Shown here: positions 1 to 12,599 of the stretch, piece after piece
Numbering within the stretch: position 1 is the first letter of the stretch
How the letters are laid out: every line of letters starts with the position of its first letter
Program-made: the position numbers and the translations under genes
Assembly (NCBI GenBank): GCA_964019695.1
Contig: OZ026530.1
Coordinates: forward strand, 32,036,690-32,100,689
Reading direction: 5' to 3'
DNA from: Loripinus fragilis
Taxonomy: Eukaryota > Mollusca > Bivalvia > Lucinida > Lucinidae
DNA length: 64,000 nt
The notes under the pieces: model-generated
Database searches by the model: none
Seen by the model: only the letters and a program-made list of their open reading frames with translations
What the model was told of the DNA's origin: nothing

Positions 1-35
1 CGTTTAAAAACTACAAGGCGAAAAGAAGCACTTAC

Positions 36-137
36 CAAGACACCATAAAGTGGTCGACCCTCATAGCTTGTTCCAAATTCCTGTAACTGCACCCTGCCTG
101 GATAGGCTTGGCTTAGTTGACTCATGAACTCAACTGC
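36..137 (-). CDS. Procarboxypeptidase exon 5 (start of catalytic domain)
   Basis: 102 nt, exactly 34 codons in phase 0, with acceptor ATTGTTTTTTAG and donor GTAAGT-like GTAAGTG. It encodes AVEFMSQLSQAYPGRVQLQE and SYEGRPLYGVL, the first helix and the GxSYEGRP strand of M14 catalytic domains. The next exon is outside the window. Confidence 0.92.
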
Positions 138-3100
138 CTAAAAAACAATACAATATATATCAAATTAATATTTTGAAGATACGCACGTGCGTTTCCAGTG
201 TGTGCACGCGCGCGCGCGCGTGTTTGTGTATGGGGGGGGGGGGAGGTTTGGATGACCTTGGGCCGGGACCCCTCTCCCTGGATGATCACAAAGCTGTATG
301 TCTCCTTAGAAATACTTGTATGGACACCCACCCCTAGAAAATCCCCAGGTTCAGTGTTGGGCCGTTTTCGGCCCACTAGCGAAACGCCAAAGGCGTTTTG
401 CTGGCGCGCCAATTGTTATTTGCAAATAGGTAAAATAATCATTGTTAAAATGTTAAAAGACGTCAAAACTTTGAACATTGACCACCCACCCGTTCGCCTT
501 TACGAAACTGACTGAATGTGTGCATGATTCGTAACATCGTGGTGCAGATTTTGAGTACACTATCAGTTAGGAAGTGGAGGTACAAGTGGACTTTCACCTA
601 AACATTTAGCAGTACCAGGCATGTGTAGTTAATAAGCGGGAGCGGGCGGGGACAGGGCTGGATTATCCATCATTCCGTCATAATTTTGTTTCCGCTCAAT
701 ATCTTTGGCACAAACTGATGGGATTTCACCATTTTTTGTATATTCATTGATAGCGACATGCTTTAGGTTTAAATTATAACACGTCATTCTATTTACGTAT
801 ATGTAATAGGGTTATACCCTGGATGGATTTTATCTATGCTCTCTATCTTGAGAACAAACGGACAAAATTTCATCAAATTTTTTATCCGCATTCATATTGA
901 CAAAATCTAGGATGCGATTGTTACGAATAATGTTCACATATTCGAAACAGATTTTTTGCATTCATTGACGTCAGAATTTCGTTTCCACTCAATATCTTGA
1001 GAACTAATTGGTTTAATTTTGTCATATTTTATATATGCAATTATGTTGACAAGATTATTATAGCATCATTGACTGATTGTATATTTAAAATGGCATATTG
1101 ATATAATTTAATTATTCTTAGAATTCTGTCGAAACAAGCAAAACTGGAAAAGGGTCAATCGATGGGTGGGCTGATTGCAAATATCCGCACTTTCATTAAA
1201 TGCTACATTATAGGAATTTGTTTGACCTTGACCCCAATGGTTATATCAACCATCCACAACAACCTAAATCAAAATATTTAAGATTTTTTGTTTCACTTTC
1301 CAGACAACCAGCATTTATTAATTCCTACCAATTTATACAATATCTTAAAATGAGTATGAGTACACATATTGTTGAGATGAGTTTGATTTATGAGTAAACA
1401 TATAATAATCTTCTTGAGTTTAGATTACAGAACGTATTTCCTAAGATGATGACATGCCTCATAAATGAATAAATGTGTTTTATAGAATATCCTACTTTCC
1501 CATTGGTGTCCTGGGTCGGGTATGGCGCTTGATTGTATCGATTCCTGATCTTTGCACTCTTGCTTACTTTGAGCATTTATGTTTGCTCGAATTTATTAAA
1601 CAAGTTAAGGAATGAAGATAAAATCCATGGCTTGCCGTCATGCACGCAACGATGTTATGGACGTCACGGCATAAGGCTACTATTAAATATATACACGTAT
1701 GGAAACCACCAGTCGTTTATCGATTTTAATACATGCCGCTGTATTCCTTATTGGTGCATCGCCATTAGATAAAAATATTTGAGCGCATAAACCACGTCAT
1801 TCAATATACAGTCAGACATAAGTTAAGCATCGCCTAAATAGTTTCCTAGAAACAAAGGAAGCTTTCCAGCTATGAATAATTTCATGTTTTATTTATGACA
1901 AGAGATAACGTGGTGACAGTTTACAGCAAATTTTGATTTGCTTACCATTAAGGGAAACGACCAGGCATGGGAAATGCACACTTACCCCTAAAAAGGTCCA
2001 TATTCCCTACCCCATTATAGTACTTTTCAAAACGCTTATACATGTTTAGTGTTAGTGTCATATTATTGTTACAATATCAAAGACAAATTCTGTCTGAATT
2101 TCAGATTCATATATCTAAAGAAATACAAGTTATGGATGTGTAAAGAATGGCATTTTGTATAGTGATAATGCAAAAATTATTAAAACAAATGTTTAACTAT
2201 CTCTATAACTGACATGAATCCTTGAGTTTGATAGAATCAGTTTGGCACTAGTTTGAAAAATAGGTCTAGTTTATTTTTAATTCAATGTAAGCAATGGGTT
2301 AAACAGTGACACTTTTAAGGGTATACCCCCAAAATAGGGTTTGGTGTATAAAGGACACCAAAGAACTTTAGCAAAAATGACCAAATGGCATTCTGATATG
2401 TTTGGCAGACAAAAGAAAGACTAAATATTACAAATTTGTTGTTCTTCTGAAGAAAATGTACGCGAAAAAACGTCTCTGTAATAATGTTTGGGTGATGCTT
2501 AACTTATGTCTGACTGTATATATGTAAACACGAAGCACTTAGTGCAATGTGCTAGGATTAAGAAATTAACATTATATGTTATGTATATTTATGCGAAGAT
2601 TGTCTTACTTGGCATTCTTTACTGTGTTCATTTTGAGCAAAATGTCTACATTTAGAACAGAACATACTATGATATGTATATTCAGACCAAGGCATCTGGC
2701 CTAGAACTGAACTATCTACGCTACGTATATTTAGAGTAGGATGTCTGTATTTAGATTTGAAAATTCTATTTTGTGTATACTTAGAGGAAAGTGTATAGCG
2801 TCAAAAGGAAGAGTCTACGGTCTATATTTAAAGCCAAACAGCTACATTTAGAATGGAAAATTCTATCCTGTGTACATCTAGAGCATGAGGTATATACATT
2901 GCACCACATAGCCTTTGCTGTACATATTTAGTACAATATATCTGGATGTAGAACTGGACATTTTAAGCTTGTGCATGATGTATATCTTTAAAAAAGAACA
3001 TTCTTCACGGAATATTATTAGTTCAAGATGTTTAGCTTTTGAAGTAAACATTCTATGCTATGTTTATTTAGAGCAAGATGTATACCTTTAGAACATAGCG

Positions 3101-6100
3101 TGCTACGCTATGTATATGCAAAGCAAGATTTCCATCTTTAAAGCTGAACATTAGGGAGCGCAGTGGTTAAGTGGTAGAGTGCTTGATTTGAGACCGAGGG
3201 ATAGCGGGTTCGAGCCTCACCAGCGTCACTGCGTTGTGGTCTTTGAGCAGGACACATTTATCCTAGCTTAGTACTGGTCAAACCAAGGAAGACCAGTCCC
3301 TGTTTAACTAATAGATTGTTAATGGGACGTAAAGAATCAAATCAAACATACAAACAAACAAAGCTGTACATTTTTACTGTGTATATTTAGTGCAATATGA
3401 AAAGTCTATGCTGCAATATGTCTTTATTTAGATCTGAACTCTTATATTCTGCGTGAATTTAGAGAAAGGTGTCAAGTTTAAGAAAGGTATATTCTGCTAT
3501 CTACATGTAGAGCAAGCCGTCTACATTTGAACAGAATATTCTATGCTTTGTATTTTTATAGTTATATGTTTATTTAGTTAATTTATTTATGCTTTGTATA
3601 TTTAGTATAAGATGTTTGGCTGTAGAACTGGACATTCTAAGCTGCGTTTATTTAGAGCAGGATCTCAAACTGTAAAAGTGAACATTGTTTGCTGTGTATA
3701 ATTACTGCCAGTTGTCTCTCGTTAGAAGTGAACATTATATGGTGTATATAGCAAGATGTCTAGCTTTAGAACGTAACATTCTAAGCTATGCATATGCTAA
3801 AAAAGCTGTCTAGTTTTAAAACTGAATATTCTTTGATGTGTGTATTTAGTGAAAGATGTCTGCTTTACAAACAGAATATTAAACGGTGTGAACATTTAAA
3901 GCAAAGTGTCTATATTTAGGTCTGAACATTTTATTCTGTTTATATTTAGAGAAGATGACTAGTTTTAGGATGAAAGGAAGGTTATGTTGTACATATTTAG
4001 AGCAAAACGTCCACATTAAGAACGGACCATTGTATAACGTATTCAATTACAGAAACATGGTCTATTAATTGGAACTGTCTATGCTGTGTATATTTAATAC
4101 GATAGTTCATTGCTTTAGAACTGTACAATCTAGGCTGTGCTTATGCAAAGCAAGATGTTTAGCTTTAAAACTGAACATTCTTTACTGTGTATACGAGGGT
4201 CATCGAATAAAGAATGAGACTTTTTCTATAGCGCAGTGAATTTACATGCTAGGCTTATGAATTTTCTATCAAAGCTAGCTTGTCTTTTTGGCTGTTCACA
4301 TGTACCATATTCGACGTTTTACATAGTTCCAACTTTTGTTGCTAGGCAACATTAGAAGACTGGGCAAACATGCGTGGACGGCTCACTATAGGTGGTTACC
4401 ATATGAACAGGTTAAGAAGTATAGTTTATTTTTCTACTAGTACTTATATATGCCCATGCAATCTGTCTATAGCCAAAAGGGGAAAGTACTGTTTCAGATT
4501 CTTGAGCCGTTACCATGGAAACAAAGCTTAAAAAATCCAGTTTTTAAGAAATATCTGGTATTTTCCCTGACCTCTTGACTTAAAAAATTAATATCAAATA
4601 GTCGAAGGCAATTAAAGTAAACATAGTTCTGTTCATGTATACTTAATAACAATAAGCTGCAGATAACGAAACATTTTGTGGGATATCCTTCACCTATATA
4701 GTTACCTTAGCAACACAAAGTAGTGTGTTTATAAAAATCCAAGTAAATAGGTTGCTAGGCAACCAAAATAAAGGATCTGCATATTTGGTTCATCTTTTAT
4801 AGCATTTTATGTAACACTAAGATTATTCAGTAGAAGAAATGATATCAAGAGGTTATATTTTATCCTTGAGTGAAAATAAAAGACTTTCAATAATCGTAGG
4901 TATTAAAAAATAATATAAACGTGGCCATGCGTCTTCAAGTCCTTCCACAAAACATACCGTTACTTTGGCAACTAATCAATCACAAACATATTGTTTATAA
5001 TCCTGTATTGCTAAGATGTCATACTATCATTATGATGAATTTTAACTAAATACACACACTGGTTTTCATACTATGAAGAAAGTCTCATTCTTTATTGGAT
5101 GACCCTCGTATTCAGAGCAAGATGTCTATATTTAGTTCTTCAAATTATATTTTATTATATTCTTTGATGCAGTCTTTGCTTCCAAAGGATACCCTTTTAA
5201 GAACATATTTGACTTCACTACAGCATGTGACTGGGACTGTGTGGCGGCGGTAGAACGTCTCCCTGCCCTTCACTATGGTGTAGATTTTATTTTCTTGTTC
5301 TTGGGATCATGGGTTTCATTGTGGAACTTTGAAACTATAAGAGGGTCACTGATGAAGCCTAAATGGCAGAAACTAGCTCGTCTGGCCCAGGAAATATGCA
5401 CACTCTAGTTTCAGTTCTTTGATGCAGTCTTTGCTTCCAAAGGATACCCTTTTAAGAACAAATTTGTGTATATTTAGAAAGATGTATAGCTAAATAAGGA
5501 ATATTCTGCTGGGTATATTTAGCAAACATTCTGCATGTAGAACAGAACATTCTATGCTGTGTGCATTAAGAGCAATTCCGTCTATTGAACTGAATAGTCT
5601 ATTTTGTATATATTTAGAGCAAGATGCCTGGCTTTAGAACTAAACATTCTACGCTGTGTGTATGTTATACAAGAATTCTGATTTTAAAACTGTACATTGT
5701 TTGCTATGTATATTCTTTTAAAGATGTCTGCCTTTAGAACTGAACATAGTATTTAGAGCAATATGTCTAGCTTTTGATCTGATGATTTTATGCTGTGCAT
5801 ATTTAAAACAAGGTGTTTTTCGAAAGAGCTGAACATTCTGTTATGTGTATATTTAGAAGTAAATGTCTAGCTTTAGAACGGAACATTCTGCTTTCAATAT
5901 TTAGAGCAAGATGTTTCTAGAACGAAACCTTTTGTGCTGCCTATAATTAAAGCAGTATGTCTATAGTGAGAACAGAATATTCTATACGGTCTATATTTAG
6001 TACACAATGTATATCAGAGGAGCTGAACAGTCTTAGCTGTGTATATATTTAAAGCATATGTCTAGCTTTTGAACTTGATATTCATTGCAGCGTACTATAA

Positions 6101-9100
6101 GTGCAAGATGTCTATCTTTAGAACTGGACTTTCTACTATTTGTATATGTAAAGCAATATGTCTAGCTTTAAAACTGAACATTCTTTGTTGTGTATCTTTA
6201 GTGAAAGTATGTTGGCCTTAAGAACTGAACATTCTATACTGTGTAGATCTGGCTTTGGAACAAAAGATTCTACAATGTGTATATTTAACCAAGATGTCTA
6301 CCTTTTGAATTGAATACTCTATGCCGTATTTATTTAGAGGAAGGTGTCTATCTTTAGAACTGTACATTCTATCTGTGTATATTTTGAGCATCATTCCTAG
6401 CTTTAGAACGGAACATTCTGCTGTCCGCATTTTGAGCCAGATGTCAAGTTTAAGAACATAAGTTTATGCTGCATATATGAAGAGCAATATGTCTGAACTG
6501 AAAATTATATACTACTTGTTTATGCTGTGCATATTTAGTACTAACATTATAGCTGAAAATTCTAAGCAGTGTACATTTAAAGTTAAAACAGAACACTTTT
6601 TCTGCGTATATTTAGTGAAAGATGTCTCCTATAGAACTGAATAGTCGGGGCTGCTTATACAGTGAGCCACTTAAGTTATGCACCACTTATAAAATGTAAA
6701 ATTACTCGAAAAAGAAAACTGCTATTTCTATTCTGAGACTACCAGCGTTAAGCGCATTTATATTTGTGTTAGCCATTGCAATATTATTGTGATCCAATGA
6801 GAACCAAGTGAGAAAATTGATCTTAAAGGACACTACCCTCAAAACACCATTTCACACTGCATTATTTCGAATGAAACTCAGATCACATTGCACTTTTTTC
6901 AATGTCGAATTTCTGAAATGCCAGAGATAAGAGCTGATTTATTCTTAGCAATATCTTAGACTGGAACGTGTTTGTCAACTTTATTAGTTTTTTTTTAACG
7001 TTTTACTATTTTGGTTTTCCAGCTGACCAAGGTTTGAAAAAAGTTGGTTTTAGTACTTTTTTAAAAGTTAGTTAAAATTTCGTTTGATTCTGAGTAAACT
7101 TGTTATCAAAACACTTCTTTTATAATTTCATTTTAAACAACCATGTATTCGCCGTTTATTTTCGTAGAAAAATAAACGGATTTATTGGCGTCATGGTGTT
7201 GACGTTAGTGATGACGTCACTACCACCAAGGCTATAAGACGTATCAATGATGAGATGGTTTAGTGTTTTGATAATTCTAATGCCATCAAGTGACTCATAA
7301 CAAAACAGGTGTGGTACTTAATTGTATCGATTCCTGATCTTTGCACTCTTACTTACTTTGCAAAGGAAAACCTGTTTGATTATTGTAACTGACTTTAAAA
7401 TGACGTCAAAACGAGAATTATTTCAAAATTTAACAGTGCTTCTAACTTCAACGACCACAAAAGTGTGTTTTACTTAAATAACACAATTGTTTTTGGTGTT
7501 TCTTTGTCACAACGATCGCCATGGATAATTCCTGGCGCAAAACGCAAATAGAAAATATAGGCGTTCAGGTTGCACAAGCATTTTCGTCAAAATTGCTTTT
7601 GACGTAGCAGAATGATTCATATGAGTTATTTCAATATTTTTCGATGTCATCAAACAGATAAAACGTAAATAAATAAATTATCACAGAGAATGTTTGATTC
7701 CAGCCTTTGTGTCAAAAAATGTGGGCCCTGAAAAGGTGGTGTGTAACTAAAGGGGATCACTGTATTAAGTGCCAGATGTCTAGCATTAGAATTTAAATTT
7801 TACGCTGCGAAAATTTGTGTAAGACATTTGCCTTTATAACTGAACATTCTATGTTGTGTATATCTAGATAAAGATGTCTAGCTTTGGAAAAGAACACTCT
7901 ATGCTGTGAAAAGTAGGGCAAGACATCTGCTCTTAGAACAGAATATTCTATACGGTGTATGTTTAGAGCAATATGCATACCTTTAGAACTGAACACTCTT
8001 AACTGTGTATAATTAGGACAAGATGTCTAACTTAAGAACTGAAAACAACAATAACATACTGCAGACCAACACAAGGCCCATGAAGAAACGTCACATAACA
8101 CCAACAGTCACGAAAACATAAGGATAACAATTAATCATGGCTACAGCTCTCTCTTTCTCTCGTCAAGATCTCTTTCTCATCAAGATGATTGCAAAAACTA
8201 GACTAAGGACACTAAGTACTACATTAATAGCAAGGATCAAACACAGAGCCCTCACAATCTATGGTAGCAACAATGACAATGATTCAAAATCAACAACTGC
8301 AGAATTACATCCTTAGAACCGACAGCATCATAAACCATTGGGGGGGGCTTAAATGCACTTTACTGGTACCAAATCTTTGCCCTAGATTCCGGTGTTGTTA
8401 AAACACAAAAATTGCTTAGCGCGTATAGAAGCTTCCTAACATATGCATTGTATCATATTATTAAATCAACACATCTTGATGAGGCAAATTAAAGGGCTCA
8501 TGACTCATAGATAGTCAGAGCTAAGGGAAGCCTCAAGTTGAGGCACGGTAGATCCAACCCTGAACAATCAAAAATTCTACACTTTGTACATTTACCTTGT
8601 CATATTTAGGGTAGTCGGTCAATACGGATTCCCCTGAAGATTTGGCGGATCTGCTCTTCTCATCTGCAGCTATCCACCTGAAACATACCTACAGAATTAA
8701 ACCTCTTTAAGACCAAAGTAAGAAAGAGGGCAAAGATCATGAATCGATACCAGCAAGCACCACACCTGACCTCGTATACCAATTGGAAAGTGACAACGTC
8801 ACAAATAGACATTACAAACGAGAGCCAATGTCAAATAAAAGCAATACCTGCGTATAAGGTAACCCGTCCCTATATAAAATTAAACATAAATTTTGTTTCA
8901 TATTTTCGGAAAATATATATAATTTTATGCATTTTGAAAGGCGACGAAATAGGCGAAATGCCTTTCAAAATGCATAAATTTATTTATACTTAAAACCAAA
9001 AGTAATTTTACACTTTGAACTAAACAATACATCTTTGTTTACTGTTTTCAATTCAACCAAATAAAATATTGCAATGAGTTGCTGGTACCTGTTCAAACAT

Positions 9101-12100
9101 AGTTCATGAAAAACAACTTCGGATTTTTTTCTTCTTTAGAGTTATCTGTACTTTCACTTAAAGCACAAACCGGGCCGCGTAGCGCAGTCGGTAACGTGTC
9201 TGGTTACAGATGCGAAGCTGTCTGCATATCCAGGGGTCGCGAGTTCGATCCCGGTCCCATACTTTCGTGGAGATTGATCATGAAATAATTTCTACGGTCA
9301 TTCTCCTCCCTTCCGCTGAATCATTCATGAAGGGTTGTTGTCAGTTACAAGCGAAAGCATGTGCACGATTACTGGTTAACTGCTTGTTCAAGCTTGCCCA
9401 GGAAATAAGTGTGATTTGGTTAACTGACCGTCCCGCAATGACCATAGCTGTTGACTTGGGACGTAAAGCAACAACACAAACAAACAAACAAGACTTAAAG
9501 CTTAAAATAATCGTTTCCTAACAGAATCCTAGATAAACCTAGGTTTCAAACACGCTTCTTGAAAGGCCATCGATTGCCTATTTAAAGCTGCATAGTCTGT
9601 AACTTTTGATCTTTTCATTTTAAAAATAATGTTTCTATTTTTCAAGAACACAGTAAAAATACTAAAATTCAGGTATACATTTTACCTTTTTCGTAGTAAT
9701 TAACAAATTATTAGTGCCAAAACAACAACATTTATGTTAAAATTACCTGTCCAGAATTATTGGAGGGACGCAAATAATTACAAACAAGAGAAAAACACCT
9801 GTTTTTATAAGATAATTCACTTTTCCATGCAGTTTTCAGCTGTAGAAATTAGATTTATTGTGACAACATAACTTTATTCTACTTTTACAAATGATTTAAA
9901 AAAAAAATGTTTTTTTTTTCGAAAAATGTTCATAGTTACAGAGTATGCAGCTTTAAAATACTGCCAGACATTTTGTCTTTGACGATTGTTCAAGTTTTTG
10001 GCAGCATCTTAAAGTTGGTTCACATTGAAATTATCTCCCTTTGAATTTAAATCAATAGTAAACTTTAGTCGTTACTAAAAGTTTTTATCTGAGATTACTT
10101 TTGATTTTTTAAATCAGTGGTTGGTTTGGACTTCTACCCAGAGTAGTGACAAAATAATCTGAATAAAAATTCCCATCGGTTTGGAAGAAAAAAATGGCAA
10201 AGATTTTCCATTGAAAGCACTATAACGGTCACAAAAAGTGGTATGGACGTAAAACACCACTCTAATCTATGTTGCTTGAAGAGTAACCCGGTCTAATTTG
10301 AAGTTTAAACAACAAATCGATAGCCTTTGTTTCAGACTGGCTCTTTAAAATTGAAAATTGTCCAATCTCAAAGCTACAGCAACACATCAAGGAGCATAAG
10401 GAAAAAACTTTAATGCGCGCTCTGTAGCGCGCTTTCTTTACGTTATGTTAGCCATATGATTATGACCCACATATGTTACCGTATACATACTCTTGTATGT
10501 TTTCTTTAACCACCTGGAACTCTAGGCCTGCTCGTTTCAATGTGCCCCTCAGTCTACCAAAAGAACCTGGCGGGACTCGAATGTTAGTAGCTCGAACAAG
10601 GGAAGGATCGGTCCAGAAATCAAGCTGAAATTTAAATGAATTGTGGTTGACAGTTATGTGTGCATACGAAATAAATATTGGAATATTGTGATTCTGTGAT
10701 TGTGTTTGTTTTGTTTGATTTGATTCTTTACATCCCAGTCATCATTTTTTCAGTTATATCTGGACGGGTCTTCATGGGTTGATCCAGTACTAAGCATTGA
10801 TAAATGTGTCATGCTCAGTGAGACAATACAGTGACACTGGTGAGGCTCGAACCCGCGGCCCTTCGGTCTCTACCACTGAGCCACTGTGCTCATTGTGATT
10901 TTGTGATGATAAAGCGTCTTCTGTCTCATAAACTTAATGGATATCCAAATCAAAATCAAATTAAGCTTGTTCAAGAATATATATAATATTCAAGGGCTAT
11001 CAATTGGAACAGTGTTCCACTTGAAATAAAAAAAAACAATGTATTTGTTAGCTTGTGTAAGGCTTGGATGAGACATGGTTATAGATAAAATGTTATTGAA
11101 AAAATAACGTTTAGTATAATTGACAAACGACAAATTATATTATCCTCATTTTGCTAAATAGACATTTCCAAAATTAAAAGAAAATTCAGTAAAGTTGAAC
11201 ATATTATGCATTCTGTAATCATGTATTACATGTGTCACATAACATCGCGCCTGGGAGTGATATAACGCTTGAATAAATCGATAAATCACTAGTGGTTTAC
11301 AGATTTAGTATCGTTACGTAATGGCGTCCATTATAACGTTGCTTAAATATGGCGATAACTTGAAGCTTTTACGCCAAAAATCGATTTTAAAGTGATTTTA
11401 ATGCCATTGATAAATAGAATCTAACAATCGTGCTTATGTATTATTTAATGTATTAAACTCGTTGTGAAAAAGAGATAAAATGCTCGGCAAACTCACATTT
11501 TACCTCATTTCGCGGACTTGTTCAATAAATTTCATAAAACATGAGCTTTCATGTAAGATCTATCTATATCACATGAAGTATGAATGTGTGTGTGTATGTG
11601 TACGTTCATATGTCTTTAAGAGTGTATCATTGAAAATTGGCTTTTCCAAAAGAGCCACCCTTTCTAAATAAAGACACTTTATAAAATACATAAATACGCC
11701 TTTTGTTATTAAATTTTAACCATGAACCTTTCACATACATGTAATTAAGCCTTAAATACATAATAAACACTCTAAATAAATGCTAGACTATCAAAACCAA
11801 TGGAGGAACATTGTTATGATAGAAATTTTTGCTCTCTGTAAAGGCGGTAGCTTTAATATTCACATCTGGGCGTGGTTCGGCTATTTCATCTGCTAAAAAG
11901 CAGGTTCCATTAATATTTTTGTAAAGAATTAATAAGTTTTTTTTGAGCCGCGCAAACATGCGTGCTTTTCATGAAAATCCTAACCGTATATACACTAAAC
12001 TCACATTTATTACCCCATTATCACAAAATGTATGTTTTGTCGTCCGCTAAAATATTCAAAGCCTCATAGACAAAAAAGTGTTGACCCAGATCAGACTGTT

Positions 12101-12525
12101 CCTACAGGAGCAGTCTGATCTTGGTCCACAATGTTTGCCTCTATGCTTATGTTAAATAGACATTTTCAGATGCAGTTATTTTACTGGCGTTTGGAGGACT
12201 AAATAATGTGTTTTGCGTCTATACTGAGGTAATGACACAAGATGATACAGTTAATGTTGAATAAAGCTACGCCTTATTTTCAGCTTTTACCTATCTCTAA
12301 GGTTGACCAGTACTAATTACGCGTTCATGAGGTGCCGCCTTTACAGTACCAAAAATTCATATAATACCTCAAGATCGACGTCTTCTTCTAGTTGATGTAG
12401 AAATTCAACATCTATTCGATTTTTGGCCTTTACTGATATCAAGCGATGCCTAAAATAAAAAAAAGCAAACAACCATTTTATGTCTTTTAGAGAGTAGCCA
12501 TTTTACATAGGTTTCACTGTAATAC

Positions 12526-12599
<74 letters not shown>

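Larger units (their letters stand above)
2590..8040. repeat. Diverged ~50-bp minisatellite array, split by four insertions
   Basis: The repeating unit reads approximately TGTGTATATTTAGAGCAAGA, TGTCTAGCTTTAGAACTGAA, CATTCTATGC. It runs through the region with many substitutions and small indels. By eye there are roughly 55-60 units once the inserted SINE (3150-3362), the TA-flanked elements (4194-5108, 6660-7762) and the 5160-5460 insertion are removed. Units are far more diverged than those of the 21-25 kb satellite, so the array is old. It lies wholly inside carboxypeptidase intron 4. Confidence 0.85.

Noticed and set aside
1533..1772. Small secreted Cys-rich peptide (leader plus CTQRC...TCRC)
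   Set aside because: It needs a TTG start, and the leader is the dispersed GATCTTTGCAC repeat read in frame. No donor, acceptor or promoter supports it.
9171..9260. Functional tRNA gene
   Set aside because: A and B boxes are present but the acceptor stem does not close, and SINE body and tail follow. The same reasoning applies to 3150, 18705 and 45684.
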